The notes beneath the pieces were generated by a model. The model did not search any database. It was not told the DNA's origin and worked only from the letters and a program-made list of their open reading frames with translations. Shown here piece by piece: positions 41,578-51,191 of a stretch of 64,000 nt of DNA (position 1 is the stretch's first letter; every line of letters begins with the position of its first letter). A program made the position numbers and the translations under genes. Source of the stretch: Streptomyces sp. WAC05374 (GTDB lineage: Bacteria; Actinomycetota; Actinomycetes; Streptomycetales; Streptomycetaceae); NCBI RefSeq assembly GCF_004353505.1, contig NZ_SMNQ01000004.1:62001-126000 (forward strand). Direction: 5' to 3'.

Positions 41578-42666
41578 CTAGGCCAGCGGGCTCCTGGCCC
41601 GCGCCGCCCGGGTCACCGGCGCGACCAGCACGGCGCCCATGGTGCGCGCCACGAGGAAGGACCGCCCCCGGACCGTCCGCGCGTCCAGCGGGAACCGGTG
41701 TGCGCCCGGCTCCAGCAAGCCGTCGCACAGCTCGTGGGTACGGGTGCGGTGGAGCCGGTCCAGCCGGTACGCCACGAGCCGGACGCGGCAGGTGGAGGTG
41801 ACCTCCACGGTCGCCTCGCCGCCGGTGACGGTCAGGCCGGTGAGGCGTCTGCGGTCCGGTGGCGTGCGGTCCAGGGCCTGTTCGATCTGTGCGACGAGCA
41901 CGGGGACGACGGGCGCGAGCCCGTCCACGTACGCGACCTCCGCGCCCGCCCGCCCGAACGCCTCCCTCACCGCCGTACGCCGTTCCTCCCCCACCGCGCG
42001 GCCGAACGCCACCGCGCCGTACGCCCGCAGTTCCTCGGGCGGCACGGCGACGGCGTCCTCGGCGATGTCGGCCCCGACCCCGATGGTCCGCAGCGCGGCG
42101 GCGAGCCTGGCGAGGACGGCGACCCGGGCGCCGATCAGCAGGACGCGACGGCGGGCCGGAGCGTTCGGGAGCAGGCGCTCCAGCTCGGTGCGGTACTGGT
42201 CGCCGCGGAAGCGGAAGGGGCCTATGCCGTGGTAGCCGTTGAGCTCCAGGTCGGCGGCGTCGTCCGTCTGCCAGGCGAAGTCGCGCCACACGACGTCGCC
42301 GTCGTCGTCCCGCTCGATCACCGCCGTGACGGCTCCGCACTCGAGGCTCTCGCACTCGGGGCAGCCGTAGATGACGTACCGGCCGCCGGGCAGCGGCGCC
42401 TCCGCCTCCAGCAGCAGGCGGCGCACGTGGTCGGTGAAGATGGCGGGCGGCACGTCGGACGCGAGCGGCGACACGGCGTCGAGGTCGGAGAGCTGGTGCA
42501 GGAGCGGGCGGCCGTCGACGACGAAGTCGAGGAAGTCGCGGTGCACTTGGTAGGCGCCGCCCGGGAGGACGCCGCCGGCCCGGACGGCGGGCGCGAGGGC
42601 GAAGGAGGCGTGGGTGTGGTCGCGCGCCGGTCCGCGCGCTGCGTCGTGCTCGTGGTCGGGCTGCAT
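41578..42666 (-). CDS. Conserved hypothetical protein with CxxC(x5)C cysteine cluster
   Basis: 362 aa; not recognised. The first 160 residues contain YGCPECESLECG near 100, three Cys that could bind zinc, and an acidic beta-rich region (IERDDDGDVVWRDFAWQTDD). Residues about 165-260 look like a Rossmann-type segment (RRRVLLIGARVAVLARLAAAL). The final 90 residues appear beta-rich (TVTGGEATVEVTSTCRVRL). No signal peptide or membrane helix. It is divergent from the D-amino-acid oxidase, with only 44 bases between start codons, and lies 13 bases upstream of the ABC-F gene start on the same strand. No function can be assigned. Confidence 0.75.
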   Translation of the reverse strand: MQPDHEHDAARGPARDHTHASFALAPAVRAGGVLPGGAYQVHRDFLDFVVDGRPLLHQLSDLDAVSPLASDVPPAIFTDHVRRLLLEAEAPLPGGRYVIYGCPECESLECGAVTAVIERDDDGDVVWRDFAWQTDDAADLELNGYHGIGPFRFRGDQYRTELERLLPNAPARRRVLLIGARVAVLARLAAALRTIGVGADIAEDAVAVPPEELRAYGAVAFGRAVGEERRTAVREAFGRAGAEVAYVDGLAPVVPVLVAQIEQALDRTPPDRRRLTGLTVTGGEATVEVTSTCRVRLVAYRLDRLHRTRTHELCDGLLEPGAHRFPLDARTVRGRSFLVARTMGAVLVAPVTRAARARSPLA

Positions 42667-42698
42667 GCCGGGTGTATTCCCGCCCGGTGGCCGTCCGC

Positions 42699-42704
42699 TA
42701 CCGT
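42699..42704 (+). promoter_or_regulatory. Candidate leaderless -10 box of the D-amino-acid oxidase gene
   Basis: TACCGT, six bases, then ATG at 42711. It lies in a 44-bp divergent spacer that must also contain the start of the opposite gene's transcript. Confidence 0.35.
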
Positions 42705-42710
42705 CCCGGC

Positions 42711-43637
42711 ATGACGGGCGACGTGATCGTGGTGGGTGGCGGGGTCATCGGGCTGACGACGGCCCTCACCCTGGCGGAGCGCGGCCTGCGCGTGCGGGTG
42801 TGGACGCGGGACGCGCCGGGCGACACCACCTCGGCGGTGGCGGGCGCGCTGTGGTGGCCGTACCGCATCGAGCCGGCGGAGCGGGTCGACGCGTGGGCGC
42901 CGGCGTCGCTGCGCGTGTACGAGCGGCTCGCCGGCGATCCGGGGGCGACGGGCGTGCGGATGGTGGCGGGGGTCCACGCGGACATGGAGCTCGGCGCGCT
43001 GGGGCCGTGGGCGGACCGGGTGGCGGGGCTGCGGCAGTTGCCGTCGGGCGCCCTGGCCGCCCGGGTGCCGCTGGTCGACATGCCGGTCCACCTCGCGTGG
43101 CTGCGGGCGCGGCTGGAGGCGGCGGGCGGGGTCGTCGAGACGCGGGTGGTGACGTCGTTCGCACAGGCGCCGGCCCCGGTCGTGGTCAACTGCGCGGGGC
43201 TGGGGGCGCGGGACCTCGTACCGGACGCCGGGGTGCGGCCGGTGCGCGGCCAGCTCGTCCTGGTGGAGAACCCGGGCGTGGAGGAGTGGTTCGTCGCGGC
43301 GGACGCCTCGGCGAGCACGGCCACGTACTTCTTCCCCCAGCCGGGCCGCCTCGTCCTGGGCGGCACGGCGGAGGAGGACGACTGGCGGACGGAGCCGGAC
43401 CCGGAGGCGGCCGCCGCGATCGTGGCGCGGTGCGCCCGGATCCGCCCCGAGATCGGCCGCGCCCGTGTCCTGGGGCACCGCGTCGGGCTCCGCCCGGTGC
43501 GCCCGGCGGGCGTCCGGCTCGGTGCGGAGCCCCTGGCGGGCGGCGGCGTACTGGTGCACAACTACGGTCACGGAGGCGCGGGCGTGACCGTCGCGTGGGG
43601 GTGTGCGAGGGAGGCGGCGCGGCTGGTCACCGGTTGA
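42711..43637 (+). CDS. FAD-dependent D-amino-acid oxidase
   Basis: 308 aa. The dinucleotide-binding motif VIVVGGGVIGLTTALTLAER spans residues 5-24. TTSAVAGALWWPYRIEP near 38-54 and VNCAGLGARDLVPD near 160 are DAAO features. Substrate-binding Tyr and Arg lie in TYFFPQPGRLVLGGT near 205 and GLRPVRPAGVRLG near 262. HNYGHGGAGVTVAWG near 284 is the C-terminal FAD loop. It oxidises D-amino acids to imino acids and H2O2, useful in peptidoglycan D-Ala turnover. It is convergent with the GNAT gene and probably leaderless. Confidence 0.93.
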   Translation: MTGDVIVVGGGVIGLTTALTLAERGLRVRVWTRDAPGDTTSAVAGALWWPYRIEPAERVDAWAPASLRVYERLAGDPGATGVRMVAGVHADMELGALGPWADRVAGLRQLPSGALAARVPLVDMPVHLAWLRARLEAAGGVVETRVVTSFAQAPAPVVVNCAGLGARDLVPDAGVRPVRGQLVLVENPGVEEWFVAADASASTATYFFPQPGRLVLGGTAEEDDWRTEPDPEAAAAIVARCARIRPEIGRARVLGHRVGLRPVRPAGVRLGAEPLAGGGVLVHNYGHGGAGVTVAWGCAREAARLVTG

Positions 43638-43652
43638 TCGCGGCCTCCCGGC

Positions 43653-44186
43653 TCACCCCTGGTACTCGGTGAGGTCGATGGCGTGGACGTGCAGCGGAAC
43701 GCCCAGCACCGGGTGGGTCGTCTCCCGCTCCGGCGCCATGCCGAGCTTGCGCATGACGTTCTCGGCGGCGCTGTTCCCCAGCCGGGCGACGCCCACGACC
43801 CGCTCCAGGCCACGGTCCTGGAGCGCGAACTCCAGCACGGCGTGGGCGGCCTCGGAGGCGTACCCCTGGCCCCAGAACGGGCGGCCGAGACGGAAGACGA
43901 TCTCGGCGGCGGGCAGCACCTCGGGCAGGTACCCGGGTACGGACAGCCCCGCGAAGCCGATCAGCTCGCCCGAGGCGAGGAGCTCGACGGCGAAGAGCCC
44001 GAAGCCCTCCTCGTCCCACTCCTCCTCCCACCGCTCGATGTCCTCGGCCGTCTCCTCCAGGTCGCGCACCGAGCCGTCGCCGATCCAGCGCATGACCTCG
44101 GGGTCCGCGTCTATGTCGGCCATGGGGACGAGGTCGTCGTCGTGCCAGCGGCGCAGGAGGAGGCGGGGCGTGAGGATCTCGGTCAT
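43653..44186 (-). CDS. GNAT N-acetyltransferase (RimJ/RimL-like)
   Basis: 177 aa from the ATG at 44186 after GAGGA. Begins EILTPRLLLRRWHDDDL, typical of Acetyltransf_3 (RimJ/RimL). The acetyl-CoA loop is FRLGRPFWGQGYASEAAHA near 98-116 (GQGYA), followed by RVVGVARLGNSAAENVMRKLGM. The acceptor may be a protein N-terminus, ribosomal protein or small amine. It lies 70 bases downstream of the BCCT transporter and on the same strand. Confidence 0.88.
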   Translation of the reverse strand: MTEILTPRLLLRRWHDDDLVPMADIDADPEVMRWIGDGSVRDLEETAEDIERWEEEWDEEGFGLFAVELLASGELIGFAGLSVPGYLPEVLPAAEIVFRLGRPFWGQGYASEAAHAVLEFALQDRGLERVVGVARLGNSAAENVMRKLGMAPERETTHPVLGVPLHVHAIDLTEYQG

Positions 44187-44256
44187 GACGCCATCCTCGC
44201 CGATGGACGGCTCACGACGTGAATCGGCCACGGGTCGGGGGTCCGGCTCGGTGGCG

Positions 44257-46005
44257 TCACTCCGGCGCGTCGCGGCCCCGGTCCCTGTCGCGGTCCGTGT
44301 CCCGTGTGTCGTCGTGGGCCGGGCCGATGCGGATCTCGAACTCACCCGCGTACTTCTCGTGGCCCGCGATGACGGCCTCCTCCACGGCCTCCTCGGCCAG
44401 TTCGCCCCGGACGATCAGCGGGTCCCGGCGCAGGTCGCGCATGAGGGACCAGCACATGCCGATCATGACCAGGACGAAGGGCGCCGCGACCAGGATCGTC
44501 AGGTGCTGCAGGCCCGCCAGGGCGTCGCCCTTGCCCTCGCCGACGAGCAGCATCACCGCCGCCACGCCACCGGTCACCACGCCCCAGAAGACGACGACGA
44601 ACCGGGCGGGTTCGAAGGTGCCCCGCTGGGAGAGGGTGCCCATCACGATGGAGGCGGCGTCGGCGCCCGAGATGAAGAAGATGCCGACCAGGATCATCAC
44701 GAGCAGGCTCATCACGCCGGCGATCGGGAACTCCTGGAGCACGCCGAAGAGCTGGGCCTCCGGCGTGGTCGCGTCCCCGAGGTCGCCGCGCTCCTGGAGG
44801 TGCATGGAGGTGCCGCCGAAGATGGCGAACCAGATCAGGCTCACGGTGCTCGGTACGAGGATGACGCCGCCCACGAACTGGCGGATGGTCCGCCCGCGGC
44901 TGATGCGGGCGATGAACATGCCGACGAACGGGGTCCAGGAGATCCACCACGCCCAGTAGAAGACCGTCCAACTGCTGAGCCATTCGGCGACGTCCCCGCC
45001 GCCGGTGGCCGCCTCGGTGCGGCCGGCCAGTTGCCACAGCTCGTCGAAGTAGGAGGCGAGGGAGGTGGGGATCAGGTCGAGGACGAGGATGGTGGGGCCG
45101 GCGACGAAGACGAAGAGGGCGAGGACGACGGCCAGCACCATGTTGGTGTTGGAGAGCCACTGGATGCCCCGCTCCACACCGGAGACGGCCGAGAAGACGA
45201 AGCACACCGTCAGGACGGCGATGATGCTGACGAGCAGTCCGGTCCCGGCCTTTTCCAGCCAGCCGACCTCTTTCATGCCGCTGCCGATCTGGAGCGCGCC
45301 GAGCCCCAGGGAGGTGGCGGAGCCGAAGAGCGTCGCGAAGATCGCCAGGATGTCGATGACCCTGCCGACCGCGCCCTCGGCGTGCTTCTTGCCGATGAGC
45401 GGGACGAACACGGCGCTGATGGTCTGCCGCCTGCGCCGCCGGAAAGTGCTGTACGCGATGGCCAGGCCGACCACCGCGTAGATGGCCCAGGGGTGCAGGG
45501 TCCAGTGGAAGAGCGTGGTGGCGAGCGCGGTCTGCATCCGGTCCGCCGAGTCGGCGGGGTCGGTGCCGGGCGGCGGCGTGGTGTAGTGCGCGAGGGGCTC
45601 GCTGACGCCGTAGAACATCAGGCCGATGCCCATGCCCGCGCTGAACATCATGGCGACCCAGGAGACGGTGCTGAACTCGGGCCCCTCGTGCTCCTGGCCC
45701 AGCTCGATGCGCCCGTACCGGCTGATGGCGAGCCAGAGCGCGAAGACCACGAAGCCCGAGGCGGCCAGGACGAAGGCCCAGCCGCCGTTGTGCATCAGGC
45801 CGTTCAGCATGGAGTCGGAGATGTTCTCCAGCGTGGTGGTGGCGGTGGCGCCCCAGACCACGAAGGCCAGGGTGAGCACGGCCGTCACGCCGAAGACGAC
45901 CCGGTCGGTGACCGGCGGCTGGTCCTCGTGCGGGTGACGGCCGGGCAGTGCCGCCTTCACCGGCAGCCGCAACCGTTGCCCCGGTTTTCTTTGCTCCTGA
46001 GACAC
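44257..46005 (-). CDS. BCCT-family betaine/choline/carnitine transporter
   Basis: 582 aa from the GTG at 46005, which follows AAAGG by eight bases. Twelve membrane segments are apparent. SAGMGIGLMFYGVSEP near 105-120 is the glycine-rich TM segment in the form found in sodium-coupled betaine carriers. WTLHPWAIYAVVGLAIAY near 160 and WAWWISWTPFVGMFIARISRG near 335 hold the aromatic substrate boxes. The C-terminus is charged and His/Arg/Asp-rich (AHDDTRDTDRDRDRGRD), as in osmosensing carriers such as BetP. It should take up glycine betaine or a related osmolyte. The C-terminal tail may be the osmosensor. Confidence 0.94.
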   Translation of the reverse strand: MSQEQRKPGQRLRLPVKAALPGRHPHEDQPPVTDRVVFGVTAVLTLAFVVWGATATTTLENISDSMLNGLMHNGGWAFVLAASGFVVFALWLAISRYGRIELGQEHEGPEFSTVSWVAMMFSAGMGIGLMFYGVSEPLAHYTTPPPGTDPADSADRMQTALATTLFHWTLHPWAIYAVVGLAIAYSTFRRRRRQTISAVFVPLIGKKHAEGAVGRVIDILAIFATLFGSATSLGLGALQIGSGMKEVGWLEKAGTGLLVSIIAVLTVCFVFSAVSGVERGIQWLSNTNMVLAVVLALFVFVAGPTILVLDLIPTSLASYFDELWQLAGRTEAATGGGDVAEWLSSWTVFYWAWWISWTPFVGMFIARISRGRTIRQFVGGVILVPSTVSLIWFAIFGGTSMHLQERGDLGDATTPEAQLFGVLQEFPIAGVMSLLVMILVGIFFISGADAASIVMGTLSQRGTFEPARFVVVFWGVVTGGVAAVMLLVGEGKGDALAGLQHLTILVAAPFVLVMIGMCWSLMRDLRRDPLIVRGELAEEAVEEAVIAGHEKYAGEFEIRIGPAHDDTRDTDRDRDRGRDAPE

Positions 46006-46081
46006 GGGCGGCACCTTTCGCGATCATGGCCTGATTTGGCTCCCCCTACCCCCTACCACGCCATGCACACCTATCCCGGGA

Positions 46082-47374
46082 TCAACAGACGTCGACCGGC
46101 TCCCCTTCTGTCAGGTGATAGGCCGCCCGTGTGTCGAGGAGCAGCGGTACCAGGGCGCGCAGGGGCTGCCGCAGGGGTACGAAGGCCCCGTCGCCGTCCC
46201 GGCGGACGGCCACGCCGTGCAGCGCCAGTTCGTCCCTGACCCCGTCGTACTGGGCGGGGCTCAGGCGGTAGCCGCAGGGCGGGTCCTGGAGGGTTTCGGC
46301 GGGTTCGGGCGGATCGTTGTCGGCGCCGCCCAGATGCACCGGGCCCCGGTCGCGCAGTCCGGCCAGCCGGGCGGTCGTGGTGGCCGCCCCGATGGCGCCG
46401 CGCCGCTCGCCGGCGTACGCGAAGAGCCCGTCCAGGGCGGCGAGCTGGCTGTCCACGCGGCGCCGGTTGTTGAGGGCCGGGTCCTTCCTCTCCTCGTCGG
46501 TCAGGGCGTCGACCCGGGTTTCGACGAGGAGGCCGACGGAGTGCTTGATGCCCGCCGTGTTGCGCAGGATGCGTTCCTGGCCGTCGCCCGCGACCTGTTT
46601 GACGGGCTCTCCGGTGACGGGGTCGGTCCAGATGCCGTAGACGCCGCTGTCGAAGCCGGCCCGCTCGGCGGTGGGGCGGACGTACCTCTCGGAGAGGGTG
46701 TGCGCCTCGTCGTGCACCTGGGTGCCGGTGTTGGGGTTGCGCGGCCAGAGGGAGAGCAGGTCCTTGTCGTAGTAGGGCGGGGTGGCGCCGTACTCGTGCA
46801 GGTCGTACACGACGTCGGGCCGGTGGTCGCGGAGCACGGCCGCCAGGGCGCGGCCCTCAGCGGTCCTGAGGGCGATGTGGTCGCGGTTGATGTCGACGCC
46901 GTCGGCGTTGCCCCGGGTGTCGGCGGCGCGGCCGTCGGGGTTGGCGGTGGGGACGACGAGGACGGTGGTACGGGCGAGGAAGCGCCGGGTTTCGCGGTCC
47001 TGGGCGTACGCGAGGTCGCGGACGGTGGACAGGCAGGCCTCGCGGCCGGAGGGTTCGTCGCCGTGCTGGCTGCAGATGAGGAGCAGGGTGTGCGGCGTGG
47101 GGGCGGTCGAGATCCGGACGAGCCGGAGGGGGCGGCCCTGCCGGGTGGTGCCGACGCGGGTCGTGGACACATGGGGGTGGGCGCGGTCCACGGCGGCGAG
47201 GAATCGTTCCTCCTCGGCCTCGCCGGTCCAGCGGGCGCCGTTGCTGGTCTCGAAGCCGGTGCGGGGCGGCGGCGTGGGCGCGGCCTGGGCCGGGGCGGTG
47301 ATCAGCGGGAGGGCGAGGGCGGCGGCGGTGACGGTCACCGCGAGGGCGCGGAAGCGGGCGGTGCGCGGGGTCAT
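46082..47374 (-). CDS. Secreted M14-family zinc carboxypeptidase
   Basis: 430 aa. The ATG at 47374 overlaps the upstream peptidase stop by ATGA. Signal peptide ends near AQA-AP (residue 31). Zinc ligands: HGDE at His104/Glu107 in [10 protein letters not shown], and the third His in YDLHEYG near 191; the catalytic Glu is in LLVETRVD near 290. The C-terminal 120 residues form an added domain ending in a Cys-containing VDVC. It removes C-terminal residues from peptides outside the cell. It is coupled to a CocE/X-Pro peptidase, forming a secreted exopeptidase pair. Confidence 0.92.
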   Translation of the reverse strand: MTPRTARFRALAVTVTAAALALPLITAPAQAAPTPPPRTGFETSNGARWTGEAEEERFLAAVDRAHPHVSTTRVGTTRQGRPLRLVRISTAPTPHTLLLICSQHGDEPSGREACLSTVRDLAYAQDRETRRFLARTTVLVVPTANPDGRAADTRGNADGVDINRDHIALRTAEGRALAAVLRDHRPDVVYDLHEYGATPPYYDKDLLSLWPRNPNTGTQVHDEAHTLSERYVRPTAERAGFDSGVYGIWTDPVTGEPVKQVAGDGQERILRNTAGIKHSVGLLVETRVDALTDEERKDPALNNRRRVDSQLAALDGLFAYAGERRGAIGAATTTARLAGLRDRGPVHLGGADNDPPEPAETLQDPPCGYRLSPAQYDGVRDELALHGVAVRRDGDGAFVPLRQPLRALVPLLLDTRAAYHLTEGEPVDVC

Positions 47375-49335
47375 CGGGTGCTGCCTCCGGGGATCGGCGG
47401 GACGGGACGCGGGGCGGTGACGCCGGCGGCCGGGGCGGTGCGCGGGGCAGCCGGGTGCACGGTACCGCTGGTGGCACGGAGGAACGCGGGGGCGCCGCCG
47501 ACGAGGGGCAGCGAGGCCCGGGTACGGGTCAGGTCGAGGGTGAGGGTGGGCCGGGACGCGGGCGGGTCGATGAGGTACCGGTCGGTGCCGCCGACGATGA
47601 GGGCGAGCCGGTGGCCGGCCGGCACGACGTGGTCGGTGGCGGCGAGGTCCAGGGTGATGGTGTGGGGCTTGCCGGGGGTGAGGGGGCGGCCCTGGCGGGC
47701 GTCGGCCCAGTTGCCGAGGTCGGCCCAGCCCCGGCTGAAGACGGTGAAGCCGACGTCGGCCGTCCTGGCCTCGGTCTCCTTGTAGCAGGCGCTGTCGCCG
47801 GCGGTGCTCGCGCCCCAGCAGGTGCGCTCGGTCAGGGTGGTGATGCCTTCGCCGGCGGCGCCGTAGTCGCGGATGGTGTCGGGGCCCAGGTCGACGAGGA
47901 CCGCCGACAGGTGCGCGCTGGTGGTGTCCGGGGTGGCGGTGACGGTGACGGTGGAGGAGCCGGAGAGCCTCAGGTCGCGGGTGAGGGGGCGGGAGATGAA
48001 GCCCGCCTTGGCCGGGGTCGGCGCGTCGGCGTGCGCCGCCCAGTCGAGCTCGTCCAGCGCCGGGTCGTCGGTGAACGTCTCCGTCGCGCCGGGCCGGGGC
48101 GGGGTGAGACGGAGGGTGCCGACGCCGGGAGCCGCGCCCGTGCCGGGGCGCAGCGTGGTGCGGGCGGTGGTGCGGGGCGGCCAGACGCGGTCGGTGGACC
48201 ACTGGTCGGGGGCGCGCTCGATGTCGGCCATCGGTTCGCGGTCGATGCCGTTGTCGTAGCCGAGCAGGTGGTGGTCGAACCAGCGGTGCAGGGTGCGCAC
48301 CCAGTCGGCGCGGCGGAAGTCGAAGGGGTCGACGTGGCCGGTCTGCGAGAGCCAGATCTTGCGCTCGACGCCGTTCTCCGCGAGGGCGTCCCACCACTGG
48401 CCGAAGTGCTTGGCGCGGACGTTGAGGTCCTGCTGCCCGTGGACGACGAAGACGCTGGCCGTCACCTTGTGCGCGTCCTTGACGTGGTCGCGCTCGTCCC
48501 ACAGCGGCGTCCAGTCGCCGGTGCGCGGGGCGCCGTCGACGAGGCGCTGCTGGACGTGGGCGCAGCGGGCGCGGGCGTCGGGGCTGTTGACGTAGCGGGA
48601 GAGCCAGTCGGGGCCGGAGTCGTAGAGCGGTGCGCCCTCGGCGAAGTAGTAGTCGTACCAGGAGGAGATGGCGCCGATCGGGACGACGGTCTTCAGGCCC
48701 TCGACACCGGTGGCGGCGACCCCGTTGGCGACGGTGCCGTCCCAGCTCTTGCCGATCATGCCGGTGTCGCCGGTGGACCAGTCGGTCGCGTGGGCGCGTT
48801 CGGCGCCGGTGCGGGTCGTGTAGCCGCGGCCCCGGCCGTTCAGCCAGTCGACGACGGCCTTGGCACTGCGGACGTCGGAGGGGCCGCCGACGTCGCTGCA
48901 CCCGTCCGAGCGACTGGTTCCGGCCAAGTCGACGGCGACGAAGGCGTATCCGCGCGGCACGAAGTAGTTGTCGTAGTACAGCGGGAACCCGACCGGGTCG
49001 CCGTCCGCGTCGTACGTCTTCCTCTGGCTCTCGTTGCCGCGCCCGCAGCAGGCGTAGTAGGGGCTGGCGTCCATGATCACGGGAACCTTGCGGCCGCGGT
49101 CCGCCGCCTCGCGCGGCCGGACGATGTCGACGGCGACACGGTCGCCGCGTCCGTCGCGGTCACCGTCGAGGCCGGTGTCGACCCAGACGGACTCGCGGAC
49201 GGCCCTGTCGTACGAGTAGATCGGACGGGACTCGCGGGCGGGGGCGCTGGTCGCGCTCGCCTGCGGCACCAGGGCGGACATCAGGGCGGCGGTGGCCGCT
49301 CCCACGAGGATTCTGCTCCGCGCACGTATCGGCAT
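47371..49335 (-). CDS. Secreted CocE/NonD-type X-Pro dipeptidyl-peptidase
   Basis: 654 aa from the ATG at 49335; a TTG at 49359 is an alternative and no clear ribosome binding site favours either. Signal peptide 1-29 ([20 protein letters not shown]). The S15 alpha/beta hydrolase domain has the nucleophile in [13 protein letters not shown] near residue 215, Asp in VHGQQDLN near 318, and His in SQTGHVDPF near 352. The C-terminal half is the X-Pro_dipeptidyl C-terminal beta-sandwich (about 400-640). It releases X-Pro dipeptides from peptide N-termini, or hydrolyses esters as CocE does. The M14 carboxypeptidase gene overlaps its end. Confidence 0.92.
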   Translation of the reverse strand: MPIRARSRILVGAATAALMSALVPQASATSAPARESRPIYSYDRAVRESVWVDTGLDGDRDGRGDRVAVDIVRPREAADRGRKVPVIMDASPYYACCGRGNESQRKTYDADGDPVGFPLYYDNYFVPRGYAFVAVDLAGTSRSDGCSDVGGPSDVRSAKAVVDWLNGRGRGYTTRTGAERAHATDWSTGDTGMIGKSWDGTVANGVAATGVEGLKTVVPIGAISSWYDYYFAEGAPLYDSGPDWLSRYVNSPDARARCAHVQQRLVDGAPRTGDWTPLWDERDHVKDAHKVTASVFVVHGQQDLNVRAKHFGQWWDALAENGVERKIWLSQTGHVDPFDFRRADWVRTLHRWFDHHLLGYDNGIDREPMADIERAPDQWSTDRVWPPRTTARTTLRPGTGAAPGVGTLRLTPPRPGATETFTDDPALDELDWAAHADAPTPAKAGFISRPLTRDLRLSGSSTVTVTATPDTTSAHLSAVLVDLGPDTIRDYGAAGEGITTLTERTCWGASTAGDSACYKETEARTADVGFTVFSRGWADLGNWADARQGRPLTPGKPHTITLDLAATDHVVPAGHRLALIVGGTDRYLIDPPASRPTLTLDLTRTRASLPLVGGAPAFLRATSGTVHPAAPRTAPAAGVTAPRPVPPIPGGSTR

Positions 49336-49539
49336 GGGAGCGGAAGGTACACCGGTCAACTCCCGTGCGACAGAGGGCGTCGGGCGGGCAGGAGCGGCCG
49401 GTGGGGCGGAGGGGACGGCGTCCGTTCATGGCGGCTGAATGGCGATCATGTGACAGGTGGGGCCATGGACATGACTGTGGCGGGAGCGGCTGAATAGCCT
49501 TCAAGAGATCTTCCGTCCACACGACTTGGAGAGCTTGAC

Positions 49540-51060
49540 GTGCACCGCAGACTGATCGTCCCGAGCGCACTCGCGGCCTCGCTGCTGCTGGCGATCCCGG
49601 CATCGGCGGCCGACTACGCCCCGGGCGCACCGGGCATCGGCGACCCCTACTACCCGGCCAGCGGCAACGGCGGGTACGACGTGTCCCACTACGACCTGCG
49701 CCTGAAGTACCAGCCGGAGACCGACCTGCTGGAGGGTACGGCGACGATCATCGCCACCACCACGCAGAACCTGTCCCGGTTCAACCTCGACCTCGGCCTG
49801 AAGGCCACCGAGGTGCGGGTGAACGGCAAGAAGGCGCGCTTCACGGCCACCGGGGACCACGAGCTGGAGGTCACCCCGGCGGCGCCGCTGGCGAAGAACC
49901 GGGCGGTGTCGGTCGTCGTACGGTACGCGGGCAAGCCGTCCGAGCTGAAGATAGGCGGCTGGACCGCCTGGCACCGCACGCCCGACGGCGGTGTCGCGGC
50001 GCAGGAGCCGGACTCGGCCGTGTGGTGGTTCCCTTCCAACGACCACCCCCTGGACAAGGCGACGTTCGACATATCGGTCTCCGTCCCGGACGGGACCCAG
50101 GCCATCAGCAACGGCGTCCTGACGTCGCAGTCGTCGCGGCTGGGCTGGACGCGCTTCAACTGGCGCTCCGACAAGCCCCAGGCGACGTACCTCGCCACGC
50201 TCGCCGTCGGCAAGTTCGACATCACGACGGACAAGACCGACAAGGGGCTGCCCGTCCTCAACGCGTACAGCAAGGACCTCGGCGGCAACGCGGGCGCGGC
50301 ACGGGCCAGCATCGAGCGCACGGCCGAGGTAGCCGAGTGGCTGGAGGAGGTCTTCGGGCCGTACCCCTTCAACGCGCTGGGTGGTTACGTCCCCAACGTG
50401 ACCAGCGGCTACGCGCTGGAGACGCAGACGCGGCCGTTCTACAGCCCGCGCCAGTTCGCCAACGGCGCGAACGTCTCGGTGGTCGTGCACGAGCTGGCGC
50501 ACCAGTGGTACGGCGACAGCGTGTCGGTGGACCGCTGGAAGGACATCTGGATCAACGAGGGCTTCGCCCGCTACAGCCAGTGGCTGTGGTCGGAGAAGGA
50601 GGGCGAGGGCACGGCACAGGAGCTGGCGGACTACGTGTACGCCACGCGGGCGGCCGACGACCCGTTCTGGACGGTCAAGCCGGGCGACCCGGGCCCGGAC
50701 AAGCAGTTCGACATCGCCGTCTACGACCGGGGCGCCCTGGCGCTCCAGGCGCTGCGCAACGAGATCGGCGACGAGGACTTCTTCGCCCTCCTCAAGGGCT
50801 GGCCGGCCGAGCACGCGTACGGCAACGCGAAGGTGTCCGACTTCGTGAAGTACGCCGAGCGCGTCTCGGGCAAGCCCCTCGCGGCCCTCTTCGACACCTG
50901 GCTGTACCAGCCCTCGAAGCCCGCCGCCCCGGCGGCCGCCGGGGCCCGTATCGCCCGCTCGCAGCCGGTCCAGCCGGTCCAGCCGAAGTCGTGGAAGAAG
51001 ATCGCCGCGACGAACACGGTCCACGACCACGATCAGCACGGTGACGGCCACGGCCACTGA
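49540..51060 (+). CDS. Secreted M1-family aminopeptidase-like metalloprotease
   Basis: 506 aa, GTG start with GGAGAG upstream. Signal peptide 1-23 (LLLAIPASA). The M1 N-terminal beta domain spans about 45-230 (DVSHYDLRLKYQPETDLLEG). Zinc motif HELAHQWYGDS near 317 with the distal Glu in NEGFARYSQ near 340. It lacks the large C-terminal helical domain of full-length PepN and ends after a helical segment and a Pro-rich, His-rich tail (VHDHDQHGDGHGH). It should release N-terminal residues extracellularly. It is divergent from the X-Pro peptidase by about 200 bp, so three secreted peptidases are adjacent. Confidence 0.92.
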   Translation: MHRRLIVPSALAASLLLAIPASAADYAPGAPGIGDPYYPASGNGGYDVSHYDLRLKYQPETDLLEGTATIIATTTQNLSRFNLDLGLKATEVRVNGKKARFTATGDHELEVTPAAPLAKNRAVSVVVRYAGKPSELKIGGWTAWHRTPDGGVAAQEPDSAVWWFPSNDHPLDKATFDISVSVPDGTQAISNGVLTSQSSRLGWTRFNWRSDKPQATYLATLAVGKFDITTDKTDKGLPVLNAYSKDLGGNAGAARASIERTAEVAEWLEEVFGPYPFNALGGYVPNVTSGYALETQTRPFYSPRQFANGANVSVVVHELAHQWYGDSVSVDRWKDIWINEGFARYSQWLWSEKEGEGTAQELADYVYATRAADDPFWTVKPGDPGPDKQFDIAVYDRGALALQALRNEIGDEDFFALLKGWPAEHAYGNAKVSDFVKYAERVSGKPLAALFDTWLYQPSKPAAPAAAGARIARSQPVQPVQPKSWKKIAATNTVHDHDQHGDGHGH

Positions 51061-51069
51061 CCGTGGGCG

Positions 51070-51097
51070 CCGCCGCCCCGGGCCGCCGGGGCGGCGG
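51070..51097 (+). terminator. Strong hairpin terminator after the M1 peptidase
   Basis: CCGCCGCCCCGG and CCGGGGCGGCGG form a perfect 12-bp stem with a GCCG loop, ten bases after the stop codon. It insulates the peptidase from the LacI gene. Confidence 0.85.
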
Positions 51098-51113
51098 TGT
51101 TCTCCGATGGCTT

Positions 51114-51129
51114 GAGAGAGCGCTCTCAG
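51114..51129. promoter_or_regulatory. LacI-type operator 1, upstream of the regulator gene
   Basis: GAGAGCGCTCTC (51116-51127) is a perfect 12-bp palindrome, flanked GA and AG. It is 65-76 bases before the LacI start and overlaps the -35 position relative to a TACGCT box at 51147-51152, suggesting autorepression. Confidence 0.7.
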
Positions 51130-51191
51130 AAGATCGGCCGACCGGCTACGCTGCTCCTGTACACAGGTTTCGCCGCCGCCGAGGAGCTCCC

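Noticed and set aside
43603..46239. 878-codon plus-strand frame opposite the BCCT transporter
   Set aside because: It is antisense to a complete membrane transporter gene. The predicted protein is Asp/Glu/Gly/Arg-rich and without domains.
46082..48901. 939-codon frame suggesting a fusion of the X-Pro peptidase and M14 peptidase
   Set aside because: The N-terminal part is a shadow of the X-Pro peptidase. The M14 protein has its own signal peptide from the ATG at 47374.
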